Source: Roseovarius nubinhibens ISM
GTDB lineage: Bacteria > Pseudomonadota > Alphaproteobacteria > Rhodobacterales > Rhodobacteraceae
Reading direction: 5' to 3'
DNA: 64,000 nt
Assembly: GCF_000152625.1 (NCBI RefSeq)
Contig: NZ_CH724156.1
Coordinates: 1,833,257-1,897,256 of the forward strand
Positions 23,288 to 31,427 of this stretch are shown piece by piece. Under the pieces are notes generated by a model, which ran no database searches, was not told the origin of the DNA, and saw only the letters and a program-made list of their open reading frames with translations. Position 1 is the stretch's first letter, and each line of letters starts with the position of its first letter. The position numbers and the translations under genes were made by a program.

Positions 23288-25339
23288 TCAGCGACGCCCC
23301 TCGCGCAGCCAGCCCAGCAGCATGAAGCTCGCAAACAGCGCCAGCACCAGCCAATGCGGCAAGAGCGGCGTCTGCGTCACCGAAAGCGTCTGATAGGCGT
23401 CGCGCGGGGTCAGGCCGAGCCAGCCGCGCCCGGCAGCGGGCCGTCCCTCGCGCACATCGCGCAGGCGCGGTAGCCCATCGGCCATGGCAGCTGTGCCACC
23501 TTGCATGCTGTCGATCAGCGGCGCGAGTTCGGCATTGCTGGCGATGGTGCGCTCGAACTCGACCGGGGCGGCGGGGCCGAGCCCGATCACCGCGTCGAGA
23601 TCGCCATTGGCGAGCCGGTAGAGCCCGATTTCGGGCCCGTCGAACAGCGTCTCGAACCGGCCCGGCGAGACCTCTTTGAGCGTCAGCTCATGCAGGTCGC
23701 CGGAGGGGGTGGTAAGGGTCAGCGGCGGCACCTCGGCCTCGAGACTGCGGCGGATGATGCGCATGGTCTGGCCATTGGCCTCGGCCCAGAGCGCCTCTTC
23801 CTCGAGCTCGGGCTCCTTCATCATCCAATGGGCGAGACGGCGCAGCAATTCGAGCTGTGGCCCGCCGCCCTCATAGCCGCGATTCCACAGCCAGGCGTGA
23901 TCAGAAGCCAAGAGCGCCACCCGGCCCTCGCCGACCCGGTCGAGGACCAGAAGCGCGCGATCCTCGGCCCCGGTCATCACCACATCGCCGGTCTCGCCGG
24001 TGATCTCGACCTGTCGCAGCCAATGGCCCCAGGGCCCGTCATGTTCGCGGTCGAGCCCGGCGGTGACCGGATGGCGCGTGCCGAGATCGGTGACCTTGGG
24101 GCGGAAGGGCTGGCCCACCACGCGGGCGGTGGGACGCGCCGGCACGATCGCCTCGAGCGGCGAGCGAAAGAGGCTGTCGGCCGAGGCGAAATCCGGCCCC
24201 GCCGCGATCAGCACTGCGCCGCCGCCCTCGATATAATTGCGCACGTTTTCGAGATAGATCGCGGGCAGGATGCCGCGCCGCTTGTAGCGGTCAAAGATGA
24301 TCAGGTCGAAATCGTCGATCTTTTCGAGGAACAGCTCGCGGGTCGGGAAGGCGATGAGCGACAGTTCCCGCACCGGGATGCCGTCCTGTTTCTCGGGCGG
24401 GCGCAGGATGGTGAAATGCACCAGATCGACAGAGCTGTCGGATTTCAACAGGTTGCGCCAGGTCCGCCCGCCGGGATGCGGCGCGCCGGAGACCAGGAGC
24501 ACGCTCAGCCGGTCGCGCACGCCGTTGATCTGCACCAGCGCCCGGTTGTTGCGATCGGTGAGCTCGCCGTCGAGCCCGGGGGTGGAAAATTCGAGCACGT
24601 TGCGGCCGCCATGGCTCAGCGTGATGGGCAGGTCGATGTCTTCGCCGATGGGGATGGTGAAATTCTGCGGTGCGGCCCCGTCGACCGCGATGGCGAGATC
24701 GGCGCTGCTGCCGGGGGGCACGGGGGTGGCGCCCATATCCTCGATCCGCAGGGTCATGGTGATCTCTTCGTCGAGGATGGCGAAGGCGGGGGCGTTTTTC
24801 AGGATGAGCCGCCGGTCCCAATCGCTGTCCTCGCCGCTTTGCAACAGGTGCAGCGGCGCGGGCAGGGCGGGGGCGCGGTCGAGATCATGCACGCGCCCGT
24901 CGCTCAGCAGGAAGATGCCCGCGACACGGCCCTGCGGTTCGCTCGCCAGCGCCTCGGAAAGGGCGGTCATGGCGCGGGTGCCGCTGTTGTCCTCGCCATC
25001 GGGGATGGGGATGCGGCGCAGCTCGGTGTTGGGGCGCTCGGCCAGACGCGCGGCGAGTGCATCGGCGGTGCGATTGGTCTGATCCTGACGGCTGCCGAGG
25101 CTTTGGCTGGCGCTGTCGTCTTCGAGCATGAGCACGATGTCGGAGAGCGGCTGGCGGTCCTCTTGCTGATAGACCGGGCCCATCAGCGCGGCGAGCACCA
25201 CCGCCCCGGCGAGCGCCCGCAAGCCCCAGCCCGACAGCCCGCGCCAAAGCGCCAGCACGAGCCCGGCGCCGAGCAGCACGCCCAGCGTCGCGATGAGCCA
25301 GAGCGGCAAAAGCGGGTCAAAGACGAGGGTTCCGGTCAT
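23288..25339 (-). CDS. Membrane-anchored VWA/glutamine-amidotransferase-like protein of the MoxR cluster
   Basis: 683-aa protein with two N-terminal membrane helices (about 10-30 and 35-55), a von Willebrand A-like segment (DIVLMLEDDSASQ; GIFLLSDGRVHD), a region resembling a class I glutamine amidotransferase-like fold (DLIIFDRYKRRGILPAIYLENVRNYIEGGGAVLIAAGP in parts) and one C-terminal helix (LPHWLVLALFASFMLLGWL). It is the last gene of four, each overlapping the next by 4 bp. Proteins of this layout accompany MoxR/DUF58 pairs in alphaproteobacteria; the role is unknown. Confidence 0.8.
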   Translation of the reverse strand: MTGTLVFDPLLPLWLIATLGVLLGAGLVLALWRGLSGWGLRALAGAVVLAALMGPVYQQEDRQPLSDIVLMLEDDSASQSLGSRQDQTNRTADALAARLAERPNTELRRIPIPDGEDNSGTRAMTALSEALASEPQGRVAGIFLLSDGRVHDLDRAPALPAPLHLLQSGEDSDWDRRLILKNAPAFAILDEEITMTLRIEDMGATPVPPGSSADLAIAVDGAAPQNFTIPIGEDIDLPITLSHGGRNVLEFSTPGLDGELTDRNNRALVQINGVRDRLSVLLVSGAPHPGGRTWRNLLKSDSSVDLVHFTILRPPEKQDGIPVRELSLIAFPTRELFLEKIDDFDLIIFDRYKRRGILPAIYLENVRNYIEGGGAVLIAAGPDFASADSLFRSPLEAIVPARPTARVVGQPFRPKVTDLGTRHPVTAGLDREHDGPWGHWLRQVEITGETGDVVMTGAEDRALLVLDRVGEGRVALLASDHAWLWNRGYEGGGPQLELLRRLAHWMMKEPELEEEALWAEANGQTMRIIRRSLEAEVPPLTLTTPSGDLHELTLKEVSPGRFETLFDGPEIGLYRLANGDLDAVIGLGPAAPVEFERTIASNAELAPLIDSMQGGTAAMADGLPRLRDVREGRPAAGRGWLGLTPRDAYQTLSVTQTPLLPHWLVLALFASFMLLGWLREGRR

Positions 25340-28089
25340 TGGCCAAGCCTGTCGAGAAGGGCGGGGACGTGGACCTGATCGGATTTGTAATTGCCGGTCA
25401 GCACATGCATCACCAGATTGACGCCAAAGCGCAGGGCCAGTTCGCGTTGGCGTTCGCCGGCAAAGCCGCGGCCGACGGGGAGCAGGGGGCTGCCGTTTTC
25501 GGTCACGGCCCAGGCGGAAGCCCAGTCATTGCCGCCGATCACCACCGGGGTCACGCCGTCGTTGAGGTTGCGGAAGGGCATGCCTTCGACCTGTTCGGCA
25601 TCGGGCGGCGCGGCTTCGACCCAGACGGTGCGGCCCATGTGGCGGCCGGGGAAATCCTGCAGCAGGTAAAAGCTCCGGGTAAGCACATGGTCCTCGGGCA
25701 CCGGTTCGAGCGGCGGAATATCGAGCGGGGCGGCCAGTTTACGCAGCATCGCGCCATTGGGCGAGCCGGTGCCAAAGCCCGCGATATCGGCGTCGCGCGT
25801 GTCGAAAAGGATCATCCCGCCGGTGCGCAGATAGGTGTTGAGCCGGGCGTAGGCCTCGGAGGAGGGCAGCGGCTGATCGGGGGTGATCGGCCAGTAGAGC
25901 AGCGGATAAAACGCCAGCTCGTCGCGTTCGAGATCGACGGCGACGGGCGGGTCGGGTTCGACCGAGGTGCGGAAAAACAGCGTCTGGCCAAGGCCGCGCA
26001 GGCCGTGATGGGCGACCTCGTCAAGCGCGCGGTCGCCGGTGATGACATGGGCGAGGGCCAGCTCTTCGGCGATCTCGGGGGGCGATTGCGCCAATGCGGT
26101 ATCCGGGCTGTAAGACGTCAGTATTGCGACTGTGCCCAAAACGGCCACGCGCCGCGCCGGGCCGAGCCGCCCCGAGAGCGCCAGAGAGGCGAGGATATCG
26201 CCCAGCAGCAACAGCATCGCCAGCGCCAGAAGCCAGCCGCCGAGCGGCGTCTCCGAAGCGCGCACCATGCCTTCGATCCGCGTGCCGGCGGGCCAGACCA
26301 TCGGCGCGAGGTCGCGGTCGGGATCATGGGCGTTGCGGGCGATGCGGCGGTCGGGGCCATCATAGAGACCGGGGCGCAGCTCGGGGCCGAGCGGCTCCGA
26401 CAGCAGCGCCGTGCCCGAGACGCCGGGCAGCGTGTCGCCCGGCTCTAGCGTGCCGCTGGCGGTCAGCACGCGGTCGGGCTGCCATGTGGCGGCGGCGAGA
26501 TCGGCGGGCAGGGTGGTGTCGGCGGCGGCGGTGATCGACAGCCGTTCGAGCATCTGCACGAAGAGCCCCGAGAGCGGCAGGCTCGACCATTCGGCATTGG
26601 CGGTGACATGAAAGAGGATCACCTGCCCCGCGCCGATCCGTTTGCGGGTGACCAAGGGCGTGCCATCGCTCAGCGCGGCGATCACCCGGTCGGCAAGCGT
26701 CGGGTCGGGCTGGGCCATGACCTGCGAATTGACGGTGACGTCCTCGGGGATGTCGAGACCGTAGAACGGGCTATCCTCGGGGAAGGGGGCGAGGGTTTTC
26801 GGCTCGCCCCAGCTCATCGCGCCGCCGACGCTGCGCCCGCCCGAGCGCAGCCGCACCGGCAAGAGCGGGTCTTCGCCATCGCGCGAGACATCGGAGGCGG
26901 CGAGCTGTGGCCCGGCAAAGCGCAGGAGCGTGCCGCCCGCCTCGGCCCAGCCGAGCAGATCCGCCGTCTCGCCCGGCGAGAGCGTCGCCACATCGGCGAG
27001 GACAATGACACCGGGATTGGCGGGCAGGCTGGTGGCGAGCGTGCCTTCGAGCAGGGTCGCATTGGGCGCGAGCGCCTTGCGCAGGTAGTGCAGCGGCGAC
27101 AAGAGTTCGAGCCCTTCGCGCCCCGAGCGCCCCTCGATCAGCGCGACTTCGCGGCGCGAGAGGCGATCATCGGCGAGGGTGACGGCCCCGGCATGGCCCT
27201 GACCGGCGATCTCGAACCGGGTGAGCCGGGCGCGCAGCTCGTTGGGCAGGTTGAGCGTGCCGCTGGCCTCGAGCCCGCCTTCGGGAAAGACGAGGGTGAG
27301 CCGCGCCAGTTCGGCCGGGTTGCCCGCCGGGTCGCTGCCATGGGCGATGACCGGCAGCCGGGTTTCGGTGCCGGGGCGCTGGCGGGTGGCGTGAAGCGTG
27401 ATCTGCCCCGCCTCGATCTCGGGCGGGCCAAGCACCACGAGCGGGCGGCCGCCCTCGACCACCGTCACCGGCCCGCGCGATTTGAGCCTGTCCAAGAGCG
27501 CCGCGCGGCTGTCGCGGGCGAGACCGTCGGAGATCCACAGGGTCTCAAAATCGCTGTCGGGCAGGGCGGCGCGGGCGGCTTCGGTCATCGCGTCGGTCGG
27601 CTCCCACGGCTGCGGGGCGATGCCGGAGAGGCGGCTGCGCCATGTCTCGGCGGCCTGGAACACCGGCGCGCCGGGATCGGTGAGCCTGGCGATGGCGGTG
27701 GGGCGGCCGTCGCGGCCCGCCTCGGCCAGCACGCGATCGAGCAGCTTGAGCGTGGCGGGCCAGTCGCGGGCGCTGGCCCAGCTCGCATCGGTGAGGATGA
27801 GGAGCGGCGCGTCGCTGTCGGTGTCGCTGCGCGTCTCGGGGTTGAGCACCGGCCCGGCGAGGCCGATGATCACCGCCGCGACGGCCAGCATCCGCAGCAG
27901 CAAAAGCCACCACGGCGTGCGGTCGCTCACCGTGTCGTCGTCGGTGAGCCCCAAAAGCAGCGCCACGCCGGGGAAACGCCGCCGGATCGGCGCGGGCGGC
28001 ACGGCGCGCAGGATCAGCCACAGGATCGGCAGCGCGGCGAGCGCCCAGAGCAGCCAGGGCGCGGCAAATCCTATGGGGCCGAGCGTCAT
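25336..28089 (-). CDS. DUF4159 domain protein with BatA-like N-terminus
   Basis: 917-aa membrane protein. The N-terminal BatA-type domain has two helices (PWLLWALAALPILWLILRAV; WWLLLLRMLAVAAVIIGLAGPVL), a periplasmic VWA-like and glutamine-amidotransferase-like middle follows, then another helix pair near residues 630-660 and the C-terminal DUF4159 domain (LYWPITPDQPLPSSEAYARLNTYLRTGGMILFDTRD in parts). It overlaps both neighbours by ATGA, so the operon makes these proteins in step. BatA-like proteins partner MoxR ATPases; the client here is unknown. Confidence 0.85.
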   Translation of the reverse strand: MTLGPIGFAAPWLLWALAALPILWLILRAVPPAPIRRRFPGVALLLGLTDDDTVSDRTPWWLLLLRMLAVAAVIIGLAGPVLNPETRSDTDSDAPLLILTDASWASARDWPATLKLLDRVLAEAGRDGRPTAIARLTDPGAPVFQAAETWRSRLSGIAPQPWEPTDAMTEAARAALPDSDFETLWISDGLARDSRAALLDRLKSRGPVTVVEGGRPLVVLGPPEIEAGQITLHATRQRPGTETRLPVIAHGSDPAGNPAELARLTLVFPEGGLEASGTLNLPNELRARLTRFEIAGQGHAGAVTLADDRLSRREVALIEGRSGREGLELLSPLHYLRKALAPNATLLEGTLATSLPANPGVIVLADVATLSPGETADLLGWAEAGGTLLRFAGPQLAASDVSRDGEDPLLPVRLRSGGRSVGGAMSWGEPKTLAPFPEDSPFYGLDIPEDVTVNSQVMAQPDPTLADRVIAALSDGTPLVTRKRIGAGQVILFHVTANAEWSSLPLSGLFVQMLERLSITAAADTTLPADLAAATWQPDRVLTASGTLEPGDTLPGVSGTALLSEPLGPELRPGLYDGPDRRIARNAHDPDRDLAPMVWPAGTRIEGMVRASETPLGGWLLALAMLLLLGDILASLALSGRLGPARRVAVLGTVAILTSYSPDTALAQSPPEIAEELALAHVITGDRALDEVAHHGLRGLGQTLFFRTSVEPDPPVAVDLERDELAFYPLLYWPITPDQPLPSSEAYARLNTYLRTGGMILFDTRDADIAGFGTGSPNGAMLRKLAAPLDIPPLEPVPEDHVLTRSFYLLQDFPGRHMGRTVWVEAAPPDAEQVEGMPFRNLNDGVTPVVIGGNDWASAWAVTENGSPLLPVGRGFAGERQRELALRFGVNLVMHVLTGNYKSDQVHVPALLDRLGQ

Positions 28090-28991
28090 CGTGCGCCCCC
28101 TTCACCTAAGCCATCTCCCATGGCGCGGTGCAGCCACAACAGCGCCTTTTGCGCGCTGTCGCCGGTGTGGTGGCAATGATAATGCCAGCCGGTTGCGGCG
28201 CAGAGCGCGGCGAGCTCGGCTTTGCGCTCTGCCAGCCGTTCGAGATAGCGCGGGCGCAGGGCGCTGGCCTTGAGGGTTTCATGGTTGAGCCGCCCGGTCA
28301 TGCTCTGGAATATGGTGCGGCCGCGATAGGGAAAGCTTTCTTCTTCGGGGTCGAGGATCTGCAAGAGCACGCCGCGCACGCCGCGATCGGCGGCGGCGGC
28401 GAGGGCGCGTTGCGTGGCACCGAGATCGCCGAGGAAATCCGACAGGATGAGCGCCATGCCATGCGGCCGCAGCCCGTCGAGATCGGGCGCGCCATAGTCG
28501 TCGCCCTGATCCTCGAGCAGCGCCTGCGCCAGCCGTGCGAGCTGTCCCGCGCCGCGCCGGGGCGGCAGCGGATGGCCCGCGAGCCCGACCCGTTCCCCGG
28601 CCCGGTCGAGCAGGATCGCCACCGCCAGCGCCAAGAGCCGCGCCCGGTCGCCCTTGGTCGGCAGCGCGGGCGTCGAGGCAAAGCCCATGGCGGCGCTTTG
28701 ATCGACCCAGAGCATCACGCTCTGGGCGATTTGCCATTCGCGCTGGCGGACAAATTCGGCATCCGAGCGGGCCGAGCGCCGCCAGTCGATATGGCGGCGC
28801 GAATCGCCCGGTTGCAGCGGTCGGTATTGCCAGAAATCATCGCCGAGCCCGGACCGCCGCCGCCCGTGATCGCCCAGGATCACCGTCCCGGCGAGCTGAT
28901 CGGCGCGCGCCAGCAGGGCGGGGAGGCGGGCGGCCTCGGTTTCGGCCCGGCTGCGCAGCCCCGCCGCGCCAGAGGCGGCGGGTTGGGTCAT
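28086..28991 (-). CDS. DUF58 domain protein
   Basis: 301-aa soluble DUF58 protein. The family signature RRRSGLGDDFWQYRPLQPGDSRRHIDWRRSARSD (positions about 65-98) is clear, followed by a VWA-like half (LWVDQSAAMGFAS, LILSDFLGD). DUF58 proteins sit next to MoxR AAA+ ATPases and are thought to work with them in protein maturation. It overlaps the MoxR gene upstream and the DUF4159 gene downstream by ATGA. Confidence 0.9.
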   Translation of the reverse strand: MTQPAASGAAGLRSRAETEAARLPALLARADQLAGTVILGDHGRRRSGLGDDFWQYRPLQPGDSRRHIDWRRSARSDAEFVRQREWQIAQSVMLWVDQSAAMGFASTPALPTKGDRARLLALAVAILLDRAGERVGLAGHPLPPRRGAGQLARLAQALLEDQGDDYGAPDLDGLRPHGMALILSDFLGDLGATQRALAAAADRGVRGVLLQILDPEEESFPYRGRTIFQSMTGRLNHETLKASALRPRYLERLAERKAELAALCAATGWHYHCHHTGDSAQKALLWLHRAMGDGLGEGGAR

Positions 28992-29995
28992 GCGGCGGCC
29001 TCGGTTCGGGTGATGCGGGCGGTGATGTCGGAGATCAGCCCGTCGAGGCTCTGGCCTTGGGCGCGGGCGGCAAAGCCGAGCGCCATCCGGTGCGACAGCA
29101 CCGGCAGCGCCATGGCGGCGACATCGGTGATGTCCGGCGCATAGCGCCCCGAGAGGAGCGCGCGCGCCCGCACGGTGAGCATCAGCGCCTGCGCGGCACG
29201 GGGGCCGGGGCCCCAGGCGACCGCCTCGCGGACGATCTCGGGGGCGTTGGGATCATCGGGGCGGAAGCTGCGCACCAGATCGAGAATGGCCTCCATTACC
29301 GCCTCGCCCACCGGCATCCGGCGCAGGAGCGATTGCGCGGCGATGAGATCCTCGGGGGTAAACACGGCATGGGCCTCGGCCTCTTCGGCGCCGGTGGTGG
29401 CGAGAAGGATGGCGCGTTCTGTGTCGCGGTCGGGATGCGGCACGGTGATCTGGACGAGGAACCGGTCGAGCTGGGCCTCGGGGAGGGGGTAGGTGCCCTC
29501 TTGCTCGATGGGGTTCTGGGTGGCCAGCACGTGAAACGGCGGTGCGAGGGCGCGGGTTTGGCCGGCCACGGTCACCTGCCGTTCCTGCATCGCCTGCAAC
29601 AGCGCCGATTGGGTTCGGGGGCTGGCGCGGTTGATCTCGTCGGCCATCAGGAGCTGACAGAAGATCGGGCCTTGGATGAATTTGAAGGCGCGGCTGCCAT
29701 CGGCGCCGGTTTCGAGCACTTCCGAGCCGAGAATATCGGCGGGCATCAGGTCGGGGGTGAACTGCACCCGGTTGGTATTGAGCCCCATCACCGTGCCGAG
29801 CGTTTCCACCAGCCGCGTCTTGCCCAGCCCCGGCAGGCCGATCAACAGCCCGTGCCCACCGCTCAGCAACGCGGCCAGCGACAGGTCCACCACCTGTTCC
29901 TGGCCGATGAACCGGCGGGTGATCGCCTCGCGGGCGGCGGCGAGTTTGCCTTGCAGGGTTTCGATCCCGTTCACCAAATCGGTGTCATCGCTCAT
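28988..29995 (-). CDS. MoxR family AAA+ ATPase
   Basis: 335-aa MoxR-type AAA+ ATPase, a chaperone-like class that activates or assembles partner complexes. Walker A is GLPGLGKT at 53-60, Walker B LLMADEINRAS, with the MQERQVTVAG and ATQNPIEQEGTYPLPEAQLDRF segments diagnostic of MoxR. I chose ATG 29995 (MSDDTDLVNG); a frame extends 23 codons upstream into the promoter region without similarity. It is the first gene of the four-gene operon. Confidence 0.93.
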   Translation of the reverse strand: MSDDTDLVNGIETLQGKLAAAREAITRRFIGQEQVVDLSLAALLSGGHGLLIGLPGLGKTRLVETLGTVMGLNTNRVQFTPDLMPADILGSEVLETGADGSRAFKFIQGPIFCQLLMADEINRASPRTQSALLQAMQERQVTVAGQTRALAPPFHVLATQNPIEQEGTYPLPEAQLDRFLVQITVPHPDRDTERAILLATTGAEEAEAHAVFTPEDLIAAQSLLRRMPVGEAVMEAILDLVRSFRPDDPNAPEIVREAVAWGPGPRAAQALMLTVRARALLSGRYAPDITDVAAMALPVLSHRMALGFAARAQGQSLDGLISDITARITRTEAAA

Positions 29996-30051
29996 GGCAA
30001 ATATCCTCGTCACGCTATATCCTAAAGGTAACCTTAAAGCGTTACACGGAA
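29996..30051. promoter_or_regulatory. Divergent promoter region between moxR-like gene and DUF1285 gene, with palindrome
   Basis: A 56-bp AT-richer segment containing the palindrome AAGGT-A-ACCTT at 30025-30035 and TATATCC/TTACAC-like sequences. It must hold both start signals of the divergent genes; the palindrome sits in the middle and could bind a shared regulator. No direct evidence beyond position and symmetry. Confidence 0.3.
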
Positions 30052-30639
30052 ATGGCAAAAGCAATGAGCAAGGAACCGATCACGAGCCCGTCAGCCGAAA
30101 GCCTGGCCGAAGCGGCCCGCGCGGCACAGGGCAAGGGGCTGCCGCCGGTGGACAAATGGAACCCCGAGTTTTGCGGCGATCTCGACATGCGGATCGCGCG
30201 GGACGGGACGTGGTTTTACCTCGGCACGCCGATCGGACGGCATGAGCTGGTCAAGCTCTTCTCGACGATTCTCAAACGCGAAGGAGAGGATTATTTCCTC
30301 GTAACCCCGGTGGAAAAGGTCGGTATCACGGTCGACGACGCGCCTTTCGTGGCGGTTGATTTCGAACCCGAGGGCACGGGCGAGGCGCAATCTCTCATCT
30401 TCGAGACCAATGTCGGCGACAAGGTTCTCGCCGGTCCCGCCAATCCGATCCGGGTGGTGCGCGATGCCGAGACGGGCGAGCCGTCGCCCTATGTGCTGGT
30501 GCGCGCCAATCTCGAGGCGCTGATTGATCGCAAGAGTTTCTACCGTCTGGTGGAACGGGGCGCGCATCACGAGGGCTGGTTCGGGGTCTGGTCCGATGGC
30601 GCGTTCTTCAAGGTGATTCCCTCGGACGAACTGCCCTGA
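30052..30639 (+). CDS. DUF1285 domain protein
   Basis: 195-aa DUF1285 protein. The family core begins near residue 33 with KWNPEFCGDLDMRIARDGTWFYLGTPIGRHELVKLFSTIL (seen in parts) and ends with NLEALIDRKSFYRLVERG. Its fold is soluble and its role unknown. It is divergent from the MoxR operon by 56 bp, an arrangement I recall as recurrent in alphaproteobacteria, which suggests a functional link. An internal ATG at 30064 is an alternative start. Confidence 0.88.
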   Translation: MAKAMSKEPITSPSAESLAEAARAAQGKGLPPVDKWNPEFCGDLDMRIARDGTWFYLGTPIGRHELVKLFSTILKREGEDYFLVTPVEKVGITVDDAPFVAVDFEPEGTGEAQSLIFETNVGDKVLAGPANPIRVVRDAETGEPSPYVLVRANLEALIDRKSFYRLVERGAHHEGWFGVWSDGAFFKVIPSDELP

Positions 30640-30644
30640 CGCCA

Positions 30645-31421
30645 ATGCCGCGCTTTGCCGCCAATCTTTCGCTGCTCTTCACCGAATGCGCGCCGCTCGA
30701 CCGGTTCAAAGCGGCGCGCGCGGCGGGGTTTCAGGGCTGCGAGCTGCTCTTTCCCTATGATCATGCCGCCGCCGATCTGGCGCAGGCCGCAGAGGCGGCG
30801 GCGCTGCCGGTGGTGTTGATCAACACGCCGGGGGGCAACTGGGCCGGGGGCGAGCGGGGCGTGGCCGCCATTCCGGGCTGTGAGGCGCGGTTTCGCGACG
30901 AGTTCGATCAGGCGCTTGCGATGGCCGGGGCGCTTGGCGCGGGTCTTCTGCATGTCCTCGCTGGGCTGGCCGAGGGGGCGGCGGCGCGGGCCACCTATGT
31001 GGACAATCTGCGCTGGGCCGCGGCGCGGGCGGCGGCATCTAATCCCGCGCTGCGCCTCACGATAGAGCCGATCAATGGCCACGACATGCCGGGCTATTTC
31101 CTGCAGGATTTCGCCGAGGCCCAAGCGAGTTTGGCGGAGATTGCCGCGCCCAATCTGGGGCTGCAATTCGACGCCTACCATGCGCAGCGGATCACCGGGG
31201 ATGCGCGCGCCGCTTGGGACAATCTCGACAAGATGCCGCTGCATGTTCAGGTGGCGGGCGTGCCCGGTCGCCATGAGCCACAGAGCGGAGACATCGACTT
31301 TCCCGCGTTTTTCACGCAGCTCGACACGGGCGGCTATGCCGGTTGGGTCAGCGGGGAATACCACCCGAAACGCAGCACCACAGAGGGGCTGGGCTGGCTG
31401 CGCGAGGCCTCGCGCAGCTAA
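30645..31421 (+). CDS. hyi: Hydroxypyruvate isomerase-type TIM-barrel protein
   Basis: 258-aa member of the Hyi/xylose-isomerase-like TIM-barrel family, which interconverts hydroxypyruvate and tartronate semialdehyde. Typical segments are FAANLSLLFTECAPLDRF, GCELLFPYD, the metal-ligand LTIEPINGHDMPGYFL, LGLQFDAYHAQ and the final GWVSGEYHP. It starts 5 bp after the DUF1285 gene, so it is probably cotranscribed. Glyoxylate made by glycolate oxidase elsewhere in the window could feed this pathway, but other Hyi-family activities (2-oxo-tetronate isomerase) are equally possible. Confidence 0.82.
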   Translation: MPRFAANLSLLFTECAPLDRFKAARAAGFQGCELLFPYDHAAADLAQAAEAAALPVVLINTPGGNWAGGERGVAAIPGCEARFRDEFDQALAMAGALGAGLLHVLAGLAEGAAARATYVDNLRWAAARAAASNPALRLTIEPINGHDMPGYFLQDFAEAQASLAEIAAPNLGLQFDAYHAQRITGDARAAWDNLDKMPLHVQVAGVPGRHEPQSGDIDFPAFFTQLDTGGYAGWVSGEYHPKRSTTEGLGWLREASRS

Positions 31422-31427
31422 CCGGCG

